A DNA stretch of 64,000 bases from contig NZ_JAGGKC010000001.1 in the NCBI RefSeq assembly GCF_017873395.1, positions 62,001-126,000 on the forward strand, read 5' to 3'. Every line of letters begins with the position of its first letter. The stretch's first letter is position 1. This stretch comes from Youngiibacter multivorans. GTDB taxonomy: Bacteria; Bacillota; Clostridia; Clostridiales; Clostridiaceae. The notes under the pieces were generated by a model that saw only the letters and a list, made by a program, of their open reading frames with translations, was not told the origin of the DNA and made no database searches. A program made the position numbers and the translations under genes. Shown one piece after another: positions 27,390 to 35,162 of this stretch.

Positions 27390-28406
27390 ATGAAGCTTTT
27401 GTCCATAGCCGTTCCCTGCTACAATTCACAGGACTACATGAGAAACTGCATTGAATCCCTGCTTCCAGGAGGAGAGCTCGTAGAGATCCTTATCGTGGAT
27501 GACGGATCTTCGGACCAGACCGGAATTATAGCGGATGAATATGCTGAAAGATTCCCATCTATTGTACGTGCGATCCATCAGGAAAATGCCGGGCATGGCG
27601 GAGCTGTCAATACCGGCATGAGAAATGCCACAGGAAGGTATTTCAAGGTGGTCGACAGCGATGACTGGGTTGACCTCGACTCGTACATGCGTATTCTCGA
27701 AGCAATCAGGATCTTTGTTGAAGAGGAGTCTCCTGTTGACCTTGTAGTCAGCAATTTTGTCTATGAGAAGCAGGGAAACATTATCAACATGGCTATGCGA
27801 TATAGAAACGCATTGCCGGTGGAGCAAATAATAACCTGGGATGAAGTGAAGAGGTTCAGAAAAGGCCAGTATATGCTCATGCATTCAGTGATATTCAGAA
27901 TGGATGTACTGAGGGAATCAGGGCTCAAGCTTCCAGAACATACCTTCTATGTGGATAACCTGTTTGTGTATGTTCCCATGCAGTATGTTAAGACGCTGTA
28001 CTACATCGATGCAGATTTCTACAGGTATTTCATTGGAAGAGATGATCAGTCTGTAAATGAAGCAGTGATGATTAGAAGGATAGACCAGCAGATAAAGGTC
28101 AACAGGCTCATGTTCGAGCAGGTGGACCTTGAAAAGGTTGATAATGTCAGGAAGAGAAGATACATGCTCAACTACCTTGAGATTGTGACTATAGTTACAT
28201 CGATAATGCTGATAAGGTCCGGAACAATAGAAAACCTTAAGAAAAAGCGCGAGCTGTGGCAATTCATCAAGACAAAGAACAAGAATATATACAGTCATTT
28301 TCTGAGGGGATTCCTGGGAGTCACAGTAAATCTTCCTGGAAGATTCGGAAGGATCGTATCCATTGCGGTATACAAGGTATCACGAAAGGTAGTGGGGTTC
28401 AACTGA
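27390..28406 (+). CDS. family 2 glycosyltransferase
   Basis: 338 residues. The GT-A fold begins at the N-terminus (LLSIAVPCYNSQ), with the nucleotide-sugar-binding IVDDGSSDQT near residue 36 and the metal-binding VVDSDDWVDL near residue 93. It transfers a sugar, probably to a polysaccharide or lipid carrier at the membrane. ATG 27390 follows a TGAGG site; the TTG two codons upstream is less likely. Its stop overlaps the UDP-galactopyranose mutase start (TGATG), so galactofuranose may be the donor sugar. Confidence 0.9.
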   Translation: MKLLSIAVPCYNSQDYMRNCIESLLPGGELVEILIVDDGSSDQTGIIADEYAERFPSIVRAIHQENAGHGGAVNTGMRNATGRYFKVVDSDDWVDLDSYMRILEAIRIFVEEESPVDLVVSNFVYEKQGNIINMAMRYRNALPVEQIITWDEVKRFRKGQYMLMHSVIFRMDVLRESGLKLPEHTFYVDNLFVYVPMQYVKTLYYIDADFYRYFIGRDDQSVNEAVMIRRIDQQIKVNRLMFEQVDLEKVDNVRKRRYMLNYLEIVTIVTSIMLIRSGTIENLKKKRELWQFIKTKNKNIYSHFLRGFLGVTVNLPGRFGRIVSIAVYKVSRKVVGFN

Positions 28407-29518
28407 TGTATGATTATCTTATAGTGGGGGCGGGACTTTACGGAAGTGTGTTTGCCCATGAGATGACAAATGCTGGGAAGAAGTGCCTTGTAATTGACAA
28501 GAGGGGCCATATCGGAGGTAACATCCATACCAGTGAAACAGAAGGAATAAATGTCCACGAATACGGGGCACATATTTTCCATACCGACAACAAGGCAGTC
28601 TGGGATTATATGAACAGGTTTGCTGAATTCAACCGCTTCACAAACGAGCCTATAGCAATATTCAAGGACGAGGTATACAATCTTCCTTTCAACATGAACA
28701 CCTTCCACCAGATGTGGGGGATAAGGACTCCTGAGGAAGCAAAAAGGATAATAAAAGAACAGGTAGAAGCTGAGGGGATAATTGAGCCGAAAAATCTTGA
28801 GGAACAGGCGCTAAGCCTTGTAGGGCGTGATATCTACGAGAAGCTGATAAAGGGATATACTGAAAAGCAGTGGGGGAAGAAAGCCACCGAGCTCCCTGCC
28901 TTCATCATAAGGAGAATTCCTGTAAGGTTCATATACAGCAACAACTACTTCAATGACAGGTACCAAGGCATACCAGTCGGAGGCTATACAAGGATAGCTG
29001 AAAAGCTTCTTGAGGGCACCGAGGTGATCCTGAATGCTGACTTCTTCAAGGACCGTGGCAGGTACTCCTCAATGGCTAAGAAGATTGTCTTTACAGGAAT
29101 GATCGATGAATACTTCGATTATGTGCATGGCGAGCTTGAATACAGAAGCCTGAGGTTCGAGCATGAAATCCTGGATACCGACAATTACCAGGGAAGCGCA
29201 GTAGTGAACTATACAGAATTTGAGATACCATACACCAGGATAATAGAACACAAGCATTTCGAATTCGGGACACAACCAAAGACTGTAATAACCAGGGAGT
29301 ATCCAGAGAAATGGGAACGGGGGATTGAACCATATTATCCTGTCAATGACACAAGAAACGGTGAAATATACGAGAAATACAGGCAGATGGCAGAAACTGA
29401 AAATGGTGTGATTTTCGCCGGGAGGCTTGGAGAATACAGATATTACGATATGCACCATATAGTGCAGAGGGCTCTGGAAATGGCAGCTCTTGAAAGAGAA
29501 TCACAAGCATTGATATAA
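28406..29518 (+). CDS. glf: UDP-galactopyranose mutase
   Basis: 370 residues, usual family length. An N-terminal FAD-binding motif (YLIVGAGLYGSVFAHEM) is followed by GGNIHTSE, the HEYGAHIFHTD histidine region near residue 55, and RYYDMHHIVQRAL at the C-terminus. The enzyme converts UDP-galactopyranose to UDP-galactofuranose. ATG 28406 overlaps the stop of the glycosyltransferase gene. Together the pair points to a galactofuranose-containing surface glycan. Confidence 0.96.
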   Translation: MYDYLIVGAGLYGSVFAHEMTNAGKKCLVIDKRGHIGGNIHTSETEGINVHEYGAHIFHTDNKAVWDYMNRFAEFNRFTNEPIAIFKDEVYNLPFNMNTFHQMWGIRTPEEAKRIIKEQVEAEGIIEPKNLEEQALSLVGRDIYEKLIKGYTEKQWGKKATELPAFIIRRIPVRFIYSNNYFNDRYQGIPVGGYTRIAEKLLEGTEVILNADFFKDRGRYSSMAKKIVFTGMIDEYFDYVHGELEYRSLRFEHEILDTDNYQGSAVVNYTEFEIPYTRIIEHKHFEFGTQPKTVITREYPEKWERGIEPYYPVNDTRNGEIYEKYRQMAETENGVIFAGRLGEYRYYDMHHIVQRALEMAALERESQALI

Positions 29519-29529
29519 TATTCCGAATT

Positions 29530-29566
29530 AAAATTCGTCTGTTGGCTTAGCCTGGCAGGCGATTTT
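29530..29566 (+). terminator. terminator after glf
   Basis: An 11-bp stem with one bulged base (29530-29541 with 29556-29566), ending in TTTT. A second perfect hairpin (29612-29619 with 29624-29631, tetraloop AAAG) lies further on and has no assigned role. Confidence 0.65.
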
Positions 29567-29693
29567 CTTCTAATTAGGGGATTCAGGCTTTATAATTATT
29601 CGACCAGAGAATCGACCGGAAAGCCGGTCGAAGAAAAATCGTCCAGGTAGCTAGTAGCTATTTCTGATAATAAGTTGGTGGAAAAAAAGCTTG

Positions 29694-29724
29694 TTGACAT
29701 GGAGCGTACTCCAGGTGCTATGTT
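29694..29724 (+). promoter_or_regulatory. MerR-type promoter with 19-bp spacer
   Basis: TTGACA (29694-29699) and TATGTT (29719-29724) are separated by 19 bases, longer than normal. The spacer carries the inverted repeat TGGAG-CGTA-CTCCA (29700-29713). This is the arrangement used by MerR-family activators, which twist the DNA to realign the promoter. It lies 46 bases before the aldo/keto reductase start. No MerR gene is present in the window. Confidence 0.75.
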
Positions 29725-29770
29725 AATGTTAAGAATATTCGCGAATTAACCAAGAGATGTGGGAAAGGAA

Positions 29771-30901
29771 ATGAAGAAATTAGGGTTCGGATGTATGAGA
29801 CTGCCGCTTTTGGATAAGAGGGACCAGACCTCCTTTGATGTTGAGACCTTCAACAGTATGGTGGATACATTTTTGGCCAGGGGCTTTGAATACTTTGACA
29901 CCGCGTATACCTATCATGTATACAGGGCTGAAGCTGCTGTCAGGGAATCACTTGTCAAAAGGTATGACAGGGACAGATTCAAGCTGGCTACCAAGATGCC
30001 CATGCGTGATTTCAATTCACAGGAGGATATGGAAAGGATATTCACCGAGCAGCTTGAAAACTGCGGTGTAGAATTCTTTGACTATTATCTTCTGCATAAT
30101 ATTGGTGTAACCTCCTATAAGAAGGCTTGTGATTATGACAGCTTTGGCTTCTGCTTAAGGAAGAAGCAGGAAGGCCGCATCCTGAATTTTGGAATATCCT
30201 TCCACGACACACCTGAGCTTCTCGATGAGATACTTACGTCTCATCCGGAACTGGACTTTGTGCAGCTTCAGATAAATTATGCGGATTGGGAAAATCCTGG
30301 GATTCAGTCAAGGAAATGCCTTGAGGTTGCCAGGAGGCACGGTAAGCCTGTAGTTGTAATGGAGCCGGTCAAGGGCGGTAATCTTGTGAATATGCCAAGT
30401 CTTGCTGAAAAGCTTATGAAGGAATATGATCCGGAGGCATCTGTACCTTCATGGGCAATAAGATATGCTGCAAGCCAGAAGGGTGTATTCATGGTCCTCA
30501 GCGGAATGAACACAATGGAACAGCTGCTGGATAACACATCTTACATGGCTGAATTCAAGGAACTTAATAAAGATGAGAATGAGATCATAAGGCAGGTCAC
30601 CAGTATCCTGAATGAGGACACTGCCATTGCCTGCACCACCTGCAGATACTGTGAGAAGGACTGCCCCATGAACATAGCGATACCTGACTATTTCGCCCTA
30701 TACAACAGCGCGAGCCGGTCAGCAATGAGCAATGAAATCCTGTTCTACATGAACCTTGCGACAAACCACGGAAGGGCGAAGGACTGTATAGCCTGCGGCC
30801 AGTGTGAGAGCGTATGCCCTCAGCATCTGCACATCATCGACCATCTGAAGGATGTTTCTGCAAAGTTCGATATTACATTTGCTTTCACTACAAAGAAATA
30901 G
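29771..30901 (+). CDS. aldo/keto reductase with C-terminal 2x[4Fe-4S] ferredoxin domain
   Basis: About 376 residues. An NADPH-type aldo/keto reductase barrel (about 1-275; catalytic Asp-Tyr near FDTAYTYH, His in YYLLHN) is followed by a helical ferredoxin-like domain. That domain carries two cluster motifs, CTTCRYCEKDCP and CIACGQCESVCP. Proteins of this composition are common in anaerobes and probably couple carbonyl or aldehyde reduction to an Fe-S electron relay; substrates are mostly unknown. GTG 29759 is a possible alternative start. It is a single gene under a MerR-type promoter, which suggests induction by a toxic aldehyde, thiol stress or a drug-like signal. Confidence 0.88.
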   Translation: MKKLGFGCMRLPLLDKRDQTSFDVETFNSMVDTFLARGFEYFDTAYTYHVYRAEAAVRESLVKRYDRDRFKLATKMPMRDFNSQEDMERIFTEQLENCGVEFFDYYLLHNIGVTSYKKACDYDSFGFCLRKKQEGRILNFGISFHDTPELLDEILTSHPELDFVQLQINYADWENPGIQSRKCLEVARRHGKPVVVMEPVKGGNLVNMPSLAEKLMKEYDPEASVPSWAIRYAASQKGVFMVLSGMNTMEQLLDNTSYMAEFKELNKDENEIIRQVTSILNEDTAIACTTCRYCEKDCPMNIAIPDYFALYNSASRSAMSNEILFYMNLATNHGRAKDCIACGQCESVCPQHLHIIDHLKDVSAKFDITFAFTTKK

Positions 30902-31066
30902 AAAACAGGAACCTGACCTTAAGATGAAGAGGATCGCATCATTAGCGGGAAAGATTGCAAATGTTGATACTTTGGGTGATAATTGGTTTAGTGGACTGTC
31001 CAGATAACCTATAGATCATCAGGACAGTCAGTAGAATCAAGAAGTCGTCTGAAGGATGTGTAGAGT

Positions 31067-31762
31067 ATGTTTACTCCAGTGAAGAATACGAAGGTATATG
31101 AGCAGGTAATTGAACAGATAAAATATATGATTGTGAGTGGTGAGCTAAAGAAGGGGGACAGGCTTCCTCCTGAAAGGGAGCTCGTCGAAAGGCTGCAGGT
31201 ATCAAGGACCTCGGTAAGGGAAGCGCTCAGGGCTCTCCAGATAATCGGCCTTGTAGAGTGCAAGCAAGGCGGCGGCAACTTCATACGCGAGCAGTTTGAA
31301 GACAACCTTATAGAGCCACTTTCCCTGATATTTACGCTTCAGGAAAGCAGAAACTCAGAGATTCTTGAGCTAAGAAGGGTGCTTGAGGTAGAGACCGCCT
31401 CATTGGCTGCCAAGAACATTTCTGATGAGGACCTTGATACTCTTGCCGAAATCATTAAAAGGATGAAGTCGCATCCCGACGAGCAGGAAAATGTAGTCCT
31501 CGACAAGAAGTTCCATTATGTCATCGCCAGGGCTTCAAGGAACAACCTCATCGTAAGCATACTTACAGCTGTTTCATCCCTGATGGATTCCTTCATAAAG
31601 GAAGCCAGAGAAGCGATAATAAACAGGGACGAGAACAAGGAGACGCTACTTGAGCACCATGAGAAGATATACGAGGCCCTTGCAGCCCATGATGTGAAGA
31701 AGGCTGCCAAGGTAATGGAAGAGCACATGAACATGATAATCAAAAATATGGACCTGTATTAA
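31067..31762 (+). CDS. FadR-subfamily GntR transcription regulator (FCD domain), likely regulator of the 2-hydroxyacid operon
   Basis: 231 residues. The winged helix-turn-helix (about 8-75) reads KKGDRLPPERELVERLQVSRTSVREALRAL. It is followed by a helical FCD effector domain (about 85-225) with metal-ligand histidines near HYVIAR and LLEHH. LldR/LctA-type members sense lactate or related acids. It lies just upstream of, and in the same direction as, the lrgAB-etfBA-glcD operon, whose promoter carries a TTGGT-N3-ACCAA box of the FadR/LldR kind. An inverted repeat (TGGAC-T-GTCCA near 30992-31002) precedes its own gene. Confidence 0.9.
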   Translation: MFTPVKNTKVYEQVIEQIKYMIVSGELKKGDRLPPERELVERLQVSRTSVREALRALQIIGLVECKQGGGNFIREQFEDNLIEPLSLIFTLQESRNSEILELRRVLEVETASLAAKNISDEDLDTLAEIIKRMKSHPDEQENVVLDKKFHYVIARASRNNLIVSILTAVSSLMDSFIKEAREAIINRDENKETLLEHHEKIYEALAAHDVKKAAKVMEEHMNMIIKNMDLY

Positions 31763-31780
31763 AAGAGCAATCGTAGAAAT

Positions 31781-31817
31781 AAGGAGATTACTTTTCGATT
31801 TGAGAGGTAATCTCCTT
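31781..31817 (+). terminator. terminator after the FadR-type regulator
   Basis: An 11-bp stem (31781-31791 with 31807-31817) followed by TTATAAT. This separates the regulator transcript from lrgA. Confidence 0.7.
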
Positions 31818-31831
31818 TATAATGGTCATTA

Positions 31832-31849
31832 AAGTTAAATATTTAACAA
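31832..31849 (+). promoter_or_regulatory. Rex-like operator upstream of lrgA
   Basis: AAGTTAAATATTTAACAA matches the clostridial Rex consensus TTGTTAANNNNTTAACAA except at the first two bases. Its core GTTAA-N4-TTAAC is intact. It precedes a probable NAD-linked lactate oxidation operon, a sensible Rex target. Confidence 0.55.
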
Positions 31850-31994
31850 AGTATATTGCTGATGATAGTAAAAGCGATCTTTGCAAAAAGTTTTTTTGAG
31901 GCATGAATTGTATACGGGTGCAGGCAGTTTGCGGTTTCCTGCAATTTGAAATGTAAAAGATTACAAATATTGGGTGTTAAATAAAAAACTATGC

Positions 31995-32048
31995 TTTAAA
32001 CGATATCAGCAGTGTGATACTATCATCTCAAGAAATTGGTCATACCAA
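31995..32048 (+). promoter_or_regulatory. promoter and FadR/LldR-type operator of the lrgA-glcD operon
   Basis: TTTAAA (31995-32000), 17 bases, TACTAT (32018-32023) is a plausible promoter. TTGGTCATACCAA (32036-32048) lies at the start of the transcript and matches the TGGTNNNACCA pattern bound by FadR-subfamily GntR proteins, one of which is encoded just upstream. Confidence 0.55.
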
Positions 32049-32088
32049 ATGACCATACGACCAAAATTTAAAAGTAAGGGGTTAAGCT

Positions 32089-32436
32089 ATGAAAGTGCTA
32101 AGACAGCTCGCGATCATCCTTGGGATTCTGCTTGCAGGTGAGGCTATAAGGTCAGTGACTAAAATCAGCATACCCGGAACTGTCATTGGAATGGTGATCC
32201 TGTTCCTCGGACTGATGACGAAGGTAATCAAGCCTGATGACATCGGTATGGTCACAAAATTCCTGCTTGACCATCTGGCTTTCATGTTCGTTCCTGCCGG
32301 AGTGGGGCTAATAAGCAGCCTTGACGTAGTTGGAGCAGCGTGGCTGCCTATACTTATGATTGTGGTTATCTCAACTGTTCTGGTAGTCGGCGTAACCGGC
32401 TGGACAGTACAGCTTCTGAAGAGGAGGAGAATATGA
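32089..32436 (+). CDS. lrgA: LrgA/CidA family membrane protein
   Basis: 115 residues with four membrane spans; the SIPGTVIGMVILF motif after the first span is typical of LrgA/CidA. These small holin-like proteins work with LrgB. In B. subtilis (PftAB) and S. mutans the pair takes up pyruvate rather than causing lysis. Its stop overlaps the lrgB start (ATGA). Heading an operon for 2-hydroxyacid oxidation, it most likely helps move lactate, pyruvate or a related acid. Confidence 0.88.
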   Translation: MKVLRQLAIILGILLAGEAIRSVTKISIPGTVIGMVILFLGLMTKVIKPDDIGMVTKFLLDHLAFMFVPAGVGLISSLDVVGAAWLPILMIVVISTVLVVGVTGWTVQLLKRRRI

Positions 32437-33125
32437 TGGCATCAATCCTTAATACTCCGGCATTTGGAATACTTCTTTCCATTGCGGCATTCGAGATAGG
32501 AATCCTGATCAGCAAAAGAACAAAGAGCCCGCTGATGAATCCGCTGCTTGTAGGCATTGTGATTGTGATCCTTGTCCTGATGGGTACCGGTATCCCAAAA
32601 TCCAGCTATGACCTGGGAGGAAGTTTCATCCTGTTTCTATTGGGACCTGCGACTGTAGTTCTGGCGCTGCCATTATACAGGCAGATCGAGATGCTGAAAA
32701 AGGATATGTTTCCAATACTTGCTGGAATACTTGCTGGAAGTGTAACCTCGATCCTTAGCGTTGTGCTTCTCTCAAGACTTTTTGGGGTTGATATTGCAGT
32801 GGCAGTATCAATGATTCCGAAATCTGTTACTACAGCGATAGGAATGGAGATTTCGAAGGAGATAGGCGGAATTGTATCCGTATCGGTTGCGGTTATAGTA
32901 CTGACCGGTATAACAGGAGCAGTTATAGGACCAGGACTCCTTAAGATTTTTCATATTAAGGATGAGGTTGCTCAGGGGGTTGCCATTGGTACAGCATCAC
33001 ATGCTGTCGGGACCTCTAAGGCTATGGAGCTTGGAGAGACACAGGGTGCTATGAGCGGACTTTCAATCGGGATAGCAGGACTTGCGACGGTTATACTTGC
33101 CCCATTGCTCATGGGATTGTTATAA
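32433..33125 (+). CDS. lrgB: LrgB family membrane protein
   Basis: 230 residues with about seven membrane spans. LLGPATVVLALPLY near residue 70 and the C-terminal GTASHAVGTSKAMELGE motif are family signatures. It forms the transport unit with LrgA. ATG 32433 overlaps the lrgA stop and follows GAGGAGGA. It is followed after 32 bp by etfB, so the putative transporter and the oxidising enzyme are co-expressed. Confidence 0.9.
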   Translation: MMASILNTPAFGILLSIAAFEIGILISKRTKSPLMNPLLVGIVIVILVLMGTGIPKSSYDLGGSFILFLLGPATVVLALPLYRQIEMLKKDMFPILAGILAGSVTSILSVVLLSRLFGVDIAVAVSMIPKSVTTAIGMEISKEIGGIVSVSVAVIVLTGITGAVIGPGLLKIFHIKDEVAQGVAIGTASHAVGTSKAMELGETQGAMSGLSIGIAGLATVILAPLLMGLL

Positions 33126-33157
33126 GAAAAAGCAAAAAGCATATACGGAGGGAAAAG

Positions 33158-33946
33158 ATGAATATTTTGGTATGTATCAAGCAGGTTCCGGGTTCCACGA
33201 AGGTAGAGGTGGATGAGAAGACTGGAGTACTTAAGAGAGACGGTGTTGATTCGAAGATGAACCCATATGACCTTTATGCTCTTGAGACAGCTCTGAGAAT
33301 CAAGGAAAAGAGTGGCGGAGCGATAACTGCAATGACAATGGGACCAAGGCAGGCTGAGGATGTCATCAAGGAAGCCTTCATGATGGGAGTGGATGAGGGA
33401 GCACTGATCTCTGACAGGAAATTTGCAGGGTCTGACGTACTCGCCACATCATATACGCTATCACAGTCTGCAAGGAAGCTGGGGAATTTCGATATCATAC
33501 TCTGCGGAAAGCAGACAACGGATGGAGATACTGCGCAGGTGGGACCTGAGATGGCGGAGTACCTGAACATTCCTCACATAGCCAATGTAACTAAAATATT
33601 TGAGATAGCTGAAGATTCAATAACTGTTGAGATGGACATGCCAAATACCATCGAGAAGGTAAGGGTAAAGTATCCATGTCTACTGACTCTTGAGAAGGAC
33701 ATATTCCAGCCAAGGCTTCCTTCCTACAGGAGAAAGATAGCAACGAAGGACAAGGCAATAAGGACAATAACCTTCGCTGACTTTGAAGACCAGGATGCCA
33801 AGAAATACGGCCTTGACGGATCACCGACACAGGTTGAGAGGATATTCCCTCCGGCAGTGAATGGCAAGAGGGAAATGTTCAGAGGTGAATCAAATGATGT
33901 TGCAATGAACGTTTCGAGCAAGCTCGTAGAGCTCAAGCTGGTTTAG
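33158..33946 (+). CDS. etfB: electron transfer flavoprotein beta subunit, EtfB/LctB-like
   Basis: 262 residues. Family features are the start MNILVCIKQVPGS, the KMNPYDLYALETALRI segment, the CGKQTTDGDTAQVGPEMAEYL nucleotide-binding loop near residue 115, and the C-terminal recognition region. EtfB binds the bifurcating/NAD-linked FAD in anaerobic complexes. With the following EtfA and FAD-linked dehydrogenase it matches LctBCD of Acetobacterium woodii, which oxidises lactate with NAD by consuming reduced ferredoxin (electron confurcation). The assignment to that type rests on the neighbours. Confidence 0.93.
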   Translation: MNILVCIKQVPGSTKVEVDEKTGVLKRDGVDSKMNPYDLYALETALRIKEKSGGAITAMTMGPRQAEDVIKEAFMMGVDEGALISDRKFAGSDVLATSYTLSQSARKLGNFDIILCGKQTTDGDTAQVGPEMAEYLNIPHIANVTKIFEIAEDSITVEMDMPNTIEKVRVKYPCLLTLEKDIFQPRLPSYRRKIATKDKAIRTITFADFEDQDAKKYGLDGSPTQVERIFPPAVNGKREMFRGESNDVAMNVSSKLVELKLV

Positions 33947-33960
33947 GGAGGTATGAATTA

Positions 33961-35160
33961 ATGGGAACTTTAAAGGTCAATGACCATCTGGTGACGCCTG
34001 AGAACATGGCTGAGCTGATAAAAATATGTCCCTTCAATGCACTTGAGGATAACAATGGCAAGCTCGAGGTCAATGCTGCCTGCAAGCTTTGCAGGATATG
34101 CGTGAACAAAGGGCCCAAAGGTGTCATGGAGTTTCTCGAGGATGAGAAGAGACAGGTTGTAGACAAGAGCCTCTGGAAAGGTATTGCAGTATATGTGGAT
34201 CATGTGGAGGGAGACATCCATCCAGTTACTATGGAGCTGCTTGGTAAGGCGAAGGAGCTTGCGGCTAAGGTGGGCTTCCCCGTATACGCGCTTTTCCTGG
34301 GTCATGGAATAATGGATAAGGCTTCCGAGCTTCTCCACTATGGAGCTGACAGGGTATATGCATATGACCATGAGGAGCTGAAGGATTTCAGAATTGAGCC
34401 TTATGCTGCCGCTTTCGAGGATTTCATAAATAATGTCAAGCCATCATCGATACTGGTAGGAGCAACCACAATAGGAAGGTCGCTTGCACCAAGGATCGCA
34501 GCCAGGTTCAGGACAGGACTTACGGCTGACTGCACCGTACTTGATATCAAGGAAAATACTGACCTTGTACAGATAAGGCCGGCTTTCGGTGGAAATATCA
34601 TGGCACAGATAAAGACTCCAAATACGAGGCCGCAGCTTGCTACAGTAAGATACAAGGTAATGAATGCACTTGAGAGGTCTGTTGAGGCTCATGGCGATGT
34701 GATTGCCTGCAGCATAGATGAAAGCAAGCTTGCTTCAAGGATAGAGGTCCTTGAGGTAAGGCAGAAGGATAAGGAAACAAGCATTTCGGATGCAGAGACC
34801 ATAATAGCTGTCGGCAGGGGAATTAAGAGCGAAAAGGACATGGAAATGGTGAGAGAACTTGCAGGTCTGCTTGATGCGCAGATAGCAGGAACAAGGCCTC
34901 TGGTAGAGTCCGGGTGGCTTGATTCCAAGAGGCAGGTAGGCTTAAGCGGGCGTACTGTCAAGCCAAAGCTCATAATTACACTGGGGATTTCAGGGTCGGT
35001 TCAATTTGCAGCAGGAATGAACGGGTCGGAACATATATTTGCAGTGAACAGCGATGAAAAGGCTTCAATCTTCAATATAGCCCACTATGGAATCGTAGGG
35101 GACCTGTATGAGGTGCTGCCGCAGCTCATTGAAAGAATCAAGCTTGAGAAGGGAGCATAA
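33961..35160 (+). CDS. etfA: electron transfer flavoprotein alpha subunit with N-terminal ferredoxin-like domain, EtfA/LctC-like
   Basis: 399 residues, about 65 longer than plain EtfA because of an N-terminal ferredoxin-like domain. It carries Cys23-Pro and Cys41-x2-Cys44-x2-Cys47, enough for one [4Fe-4S] cluster. The EtfA domains follow, ending in the FAD-binding part (GLSGRTVKPK near 325, GISGSVQFAAGM near 343). The extra cluster is seen in confurcating lactate dehydrogenase and caffeyl-CoA reductase Etf subunits, where it links to ferredoxin. The gene starts 14 bp after etfB and ends 2 bp before the dehydrogenase gene. Confidence 0.93.
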   Translation: MGTLKVNDHLVTPENMAELIKICPFNALEDNNGKLEVNAACKLCRICVNKGPKGVMEFLEDEKRQVVDKSLWKGIAVYVDHVEGDIHPVTMELLGKAKELAAKVGFPVYALFLGHGIMDKASELLHYGADRVYAYDHEELKDFRIEPYAAAFEDFINNVKPSSILVGATTIGRSLAPRIAARFRTGLTADCTVLDIKENTDLVQIRPAFGGNIMAQIKTPNTRPQLATVRYKVMNALERSVEAHGDVIACSIDESKLASRIEVLEVRQKDKETSISDAETIIAVGRGIKSEKDMEMVRELAGLLDAQIAGTRPLVESGWLDSKRQVGLSGRTVKPKLIITLGISGSVQFAAGMNGSEHIFAVNSDEKASIFNIAHYGIVGDLYEVLPQLIERIKLEKGA

Positions 35161-35162
35161 AG

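Noticed and set aside
29600..29640. CRISPR-like or structured RNA from the TCGACC repeats and AAAG-loop hairpin
   Set aside because: Only two short copies and one hairpin, with no regular spacing; insufficient for an RNA or array call.
32089..33125. Holin/antiholin autolysis role for LrgAB
   Set aside because: Operon context with a 2-hydroxyacid dehydrogenase and known pyruvate transport by such pairs favour transport.
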